From Holacanthus passer (Eukaryota > Chordata > Actinopteri > Pomacanthidae), in assembly GCA_025331565.1 (NCBI GenBank), contig JAFREQ010000009.1, positions 6,127,501-6,191,500 on the forward strand: a DNA stretch of 64,000 nt, given 5' to 3'. Every line of letters begins with the position of its first letter. Positions within the stretch are counted from its first letter, which is position 1. The notes under the pieces are model-generated. The model searched no databases. It saw only the letters and a list, made by a program, of their open reading frames with translations, and was not told where the DNA came from. Made by a program: the position numbers and the translations under genes. This document shows positions 62,318-64,000 of the stretch, in pieces.

Positions 62318-62984
62318 TGCACTCCCTTTTATTTATCTATTTTTTTTACATATTTTTGTTTAATTCTTTGGTGTTTTTACAATTGCTTTTTAAAAATAGC
62401 TATTTTGCACACTTCAATTGGTACAACAGTACATATTTCAGTAGCTCAATGTGGAGGAAGAAAGGGTGAGGGTGAAAAGATGAATATACGTATGCACACA
62501 AAAGAATATGTGTGATTGTGAAGATCTGTTTTCGAAGCAGACAGATGGAGAGAGAAAGAGACGAGTGGGGATGAGTTTTTTACCATGACTAGTCAAGCAC
62601 GACCATTGATTCCTCTCCTCACTTGCTGAAACACAGAGTCGACAGAATGTCAATCAATCTGACTTTCTTTTTTCCCTCTTTGTGCTTCTTTCCTTTTTCT
62701 TTCCTTCTACATCACTCATCATATCCCCCTTCTTCCCCACATAGTATTAATACATCCTTCAATGTGGTAAATATCAAATGTCATATTCATTTTTGGCCTG
62801 TCTTATTTTGTGTGTCTCTGTGTGCGGTTGAGGGTTTTGGAAGGGTTACGGTGCAAGAGAGGGTAATGACTTGATTTGAATTGTAAAGAAAATTATAATT
62901 AAGCTGCTTAAATAATAGTAAATTTCAAATTTGTATGATAGTGACATCGCTGCACAATATAAAATTGGGCCTGTAGAGTAAAGA
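62134..62984. other. Spacer between the duplicated segments
   Basis: Holds the TG microsatellite and AT-rich sequence. The 170- and 123-residue frames cross the microsatellite and are not credible genes. Confidence 0.5.
62274..62313 (+). repeat. (TG)n microsatellite
   Basis: About 20 TG units, then CGCGTGC. Confidence 0.95.
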
Positions 62985-63158
62985 ATACTTGTTTTTCTAT
63001 CCCAGTCTCATTTCTTATGTTTGCCCTGAATTTGACCACAGGTTATACGATCAACAATTTGAATTTTGCAAATAGAGAACAACATTATGTTTGCACACAA
63101 AAACGGCAAACTGTGTACAAATGCTCACTATACACACATCCACGGGGCAACAGGACCT
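62985..63158 (+). repeat. Old direct duplication, copy 2
   Basis: TTTGACCACAGGT at 63031, TTTGAATTTTGCAAATA, GCAAACTG and ACATCCACGGGGCAACAGG recur in the same order and near-equal spacing as in copy 1. By eye about 70% identity with small gaps. Weaker similarity continues some 40 bases upstream (CTCTCCAG against CTATCCCAG). Confidence 0.7.
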
Positions 63159-63407
63159 CCCAGTCTGACTTGACAAAACAATCACTAAATTATTTTCATT
63201 GAAACGGTATCACCTTTTTCACACACTTGCTGCAAGCCATAAAAAACACTGAACAGAAATACTGGCTCTCTTATCTAAAAATATGGGAGTAAAATGTTAG
63301 AGAGAATGTAATTTATGTGAATATATATTCATATTTCAGTTAGAAATGGAGGTCGATTTTTTAAAATGTCGACCCCATTTGTGTCCACCTAATGTCATTA
63401 GGTAGAA

Positions 63408-63459
63408 ACCCTTTTGTGACTTGTAATTTAGGGCTATATAAATAAAATTGACTTGACGA
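63408..63459 (+). repeat. LINE 3' tail fragment (CTATATAAATAAAATTGACTTGA type)
   Basis: CCCTTTTGTGACTTGTAATT followed by GGCTATATAAATAAAATTGA is a common fish LINE 3' end that normally runs into short TTGA-type repeats. Only the last 50 bases are present. The clade is not assigned with certainty. Confidence 0.55.
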
Positions 63460-63563
63460 CTTACAAAGGAGCTTCTGAAATACACCATAATGACTTTTGA
63501 AAAATCATATCAAACATCATGAACAAACCAACTTGGTACATTTTCATTGATGTGGTCTGAAAC

Positions 63564-63586
63564 TTTTTTTTTTTTTTTTTTTTTTT
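63564..63586 (+). repeat. Poly(T) run
   Basis: Twenty-three T in a row. No retrocopy was recognised on the minus strand beside it. Confidence 0.9.
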
Positions 63587-64000
63587 ACATGTGCTGTTAA
63601 ATACATGTTCTAGTGAGCAACATTTCTAATAAAAAATACACAATTATATGCATACAAATACATGAAAATATTCAAATAGTATTCTGAGACATATAGAGAG
63701 AGAATGCTTTTGTGTCAATATGGACATTGGTTTAGCCCTTTGTTGTTTTAAGGGCTTAATGCTGTTAAACTTTCAAACATACCTCTGAGCTCATGTATAC
63801 ATGTACAAATGTCAAATACTTAGACTGAAATAACATGAATATGGCAACAAAACAGTTGTTATGAAAAACTATGTTCACAAGGAAATGACTTCACAGTCAA
63901 TATTATTGCTTGTTCTCATGAAATGTAAAGTTAAAGCATTTTTCCTCAGTATCTCTGGCAGAGTACAAATTACAGTATACACACATGTGACCTGTTACCT

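Larger units (their letters stand above)
63159..64000. other. Non-coding stretch to the window end
   Basis: AT-rich, no gene supported. It contains the LINE tail at 63408 and a 23-base T run at 63564-63586. Confidence 0.5.

Noticed and set aside
62003..62515. 170-residue frame
   Set aside because: It runs through a TG microsatellite and one copy of a local duplication, with no domain and no splice context.
1..64000. CRISPR arrays, bacterial operons, tRNA or rRNA genes
   Set aside because: No spaced identical repeats, no operon-like gene packing and no cloverleaf or rRNA sequence seen. All signs point to a vertebrate genome. The only B-box is that of the SINE.

Overview
The window looks like non-coding DNA from a ray-finned (probably teleost) fish. 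It is AT-rich. It carries many long (GT)n/(CA)n microsatellites, long pyrimidine- and purine-rich tracts, and a fish-type repeat set: a Rex1-like LINE, an L2 (UnaL2-type) LINE end, a V-SINE-like tRNA-derived SINE, an L1-clade LINE relic, a Tc1-like end, hAT relics and short terminal-inverted-repeat elements. I found no convincing host protein-coding exon, rRNA, tRNA or CRISPR array. Most open frames are chance frames in low-complexity DNA. Pyrimidine-rich stretches stay open simply because all three stop codons contain purines. The window is best read as a long intron or an intergenic desert; I cannot tell which, nor name the species.

Layout. 1-5.7 kb: unique DNA with weak hAT-like ends, a minus-strand SINE (about 2.04-2.21 kb), and a pyrimidine tract that ends in a CAG|GTGAGT junction resembling a recursive-splicing site (3.94 kb). 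5.77-7.14 kb: a broken minus-strand L1-clade LINE with endonuclease and reverse-transcriptase motifs in the right order. 7.1-15 kb: unique DNA, a CT-rich block (9.2-9.7 kb) and a small hAT-like relic. 15.0-18.57 kb: the main feature, an almost full-length plus-strand Rex1-type LINE with one long endonuclease/reverse-transcriptase frame broken by three single-base shifts and ending in (TTATC)n. 19.2-19.75 kb: an L2 LINE 3' end followed by a short hAT-like element. 20-40 kb: mostly featureless AT-rich DNA with one hAT-like MITE (23.05-23.46 kb), a 60-bp Rex1 tail (26.3 kb), inverted repeats (25.3 kb) and microsatellites. 40.86-41.14 kb: a Tc1-like transposon end. 43.7-45.6 kb: CT-rich tracts, one of them about 900 bp. 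46.7 kb: a hAT end. 49.42 kb: a perfect 22-bp palindrome. 51.48-52.0 kb: a MITE with clear inverted ends. 58.1-59.0 kb: a hAT relic that still encodes part of the hATC dimerisation domain, with a second repeat nested in it. 60.9-64 kb: a minus-strand Rex1 tail, two LINE tails and an old 130-150 bp direct duplication.

No pathway or operon links these features. The LINE and SINE parts do relate to each other. The L2 end and the SINE share the 3' stem-loop sequence with which L2-type reverse transcriptases are known to recruit their SINE partners. The two orphan Rex1 tails are what a Rex1 machinery leaves when reverse transcription aborts early. I saw no clear new biological system. The observations most worth checking are the nearly intact Rex1, the possible recursive-splice site, the 1-kb-spaced duplication and the perfect palindrome.
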